Below, piece by piece: positions 63,819 to 64,000 of a DNA stretch of 64,000 bases. Below the pieces are notes generated by a model. It saw only the letters and a list, made by a program, of their open reading frames with translations, had not been told where the DNA came from and ran no database searches. Positions within the stretch are counted from its first letter, which is position 1. Each line of letters opens with the position of its first letter. The position numbers and the translations under genes are program-made. This DNA comes from Algoriphagus antarcticus (GTDB taxonomy: Bacteria > Bacteroidota > Bacteroidia > Cytophagales > Cyclobacteriaceae): NCBI RefSeq assembly GCF_002150685.1, contig NZ_MSSW01000002.1, forward strand, positions 174,342 through 238,341, read 5' to 3'.

Positions 63819-63849
63819 CAAAGGTAACCAAAGTAATAAGAGTAACAAA
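63819..63849 (-). promoter_or_regulatory. Promoter of the rpsL-rpsG-fusA-rpsJ operon
   Basis: On the minus strand TTTG (63849-63846), a 19-base spacer and TACCTTTG (63826-63819) form a perfect Bacteroidota promoter, 48 bases before the rpsL ATG. It is followed by CAGTCC, as at the rplC promoter. Beyond it, 63850-64000 shows no gene. Confidence 0.85.
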
Positions 63850-64000
63850 GCTAAGCAGTTATATTTTTAAAGGACTCAAAACGACATCTTTTAGAACGAA
63901 CTAAATGCTGATTGCTATAAAGTGTAAAACGTCAAAAATTAAACTGAATTTAGTATATGGCTTCTGGACAATTCATTTACACACCTTGATACAAACTAGT

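Noticed and set aside
63772..63831. Upstream extension of rpsL by 20 codons
   Set aside because: It would start within the -7 element of the promoter; [11 protein letters not shown] is the universal S12 start.

Overview
The window looks like chromosomal DNA of a marine- or soil-type Bacteroidota, most likely a Cytophagales member close to Algoriphagus (Cyclobacteriaceae). This placement is an inference. It rests on SusC/SusD-type outer-membrane genes, a PorP/SprF gene next to a giant protein with a type B (CHU_C) type IX secretion domain, Bacteroidota promoters of the form TTTG-N19-TAnnTTTG, many lipoproteins and SPII/SPI exported enzymes, and a str-S10-spc-alpha ribosomal cluster lacking tuf. 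No tRNA, rRNA, CRISPR array, insertion sequence or phage gene was seen.

Positions 1-13,200 are an accessory region. It holds a partial exported alpha/beta hydrolase (1-508), a ParE-like toxin broken by a homopolymer frameshift with its antitoxin (662-1180), a lipoprotein resembling a glycoside hydrolase, an NAD-dependent epimerase, a GNAT enzyme, a three-gene operon (sodium:solute symporter, GNAT, fold-type III amino-acid racemase; 4834-7782), a small outer-membrane barrel, a beta-helix lipoprotein coupled to a diheme cytochrome, a GH10 xylanase and an SDR.

Positions 13,384-21,853 form a nutrient-uptake locus in the classical Bacteroidota trans-envelope signalling layout: ECF sigma factor, FecR anti-sigma, STN-containing SusC, SusD-like lipoprotein and an exported calcineurin-type phosphoesterase, ending in a strong terminator. 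The susC and susD genes share a duplicated leader of about 90 bases. Next comes a minus-strand cluster in which a MntA/HepT toxin-antitoxin pair lies directly upstream of a subclass B1 metallo-beta-lactamase, followed by a 1002-residue heme-binding 'membrane-bound dehydrogenase' lipoprotein and a flavin-type stress protein.

Positions 28,151-39,184 are a surface-protein module. PorP/SprF diverges from an 1852-residue type B T9SS substrate, which is followed one base later by yaaA, an 880-base gap and a second, shorter and diverged paralogue (903 residues). An MFS transporter faces a minus-strand stretch: cysM, cysE, an outer-membrane barrel, ftsB/divIC, eno and carA.

Positions 45,829-63,849 hold the minus-strand ribosomal supercluster, read from right to left: rpsL-rpsG-fusA-rpsJ, a UUCG terminator, then rplC-D-W-B, rpsS, rplV, rpsC, rplP, rpmC, rpsQ, rplN, rplX, rplE, rpsN, [internal promoter] rpsH, rplF, rplR, rpsE, rpmD, rplO, secY, map, infA, rpmJ, rpsM, rpsK, rpsD, rpoA, rplQ, and a terminator. 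At least three promoters divide this run, and the two strongest share an identical 11-base initiation region.
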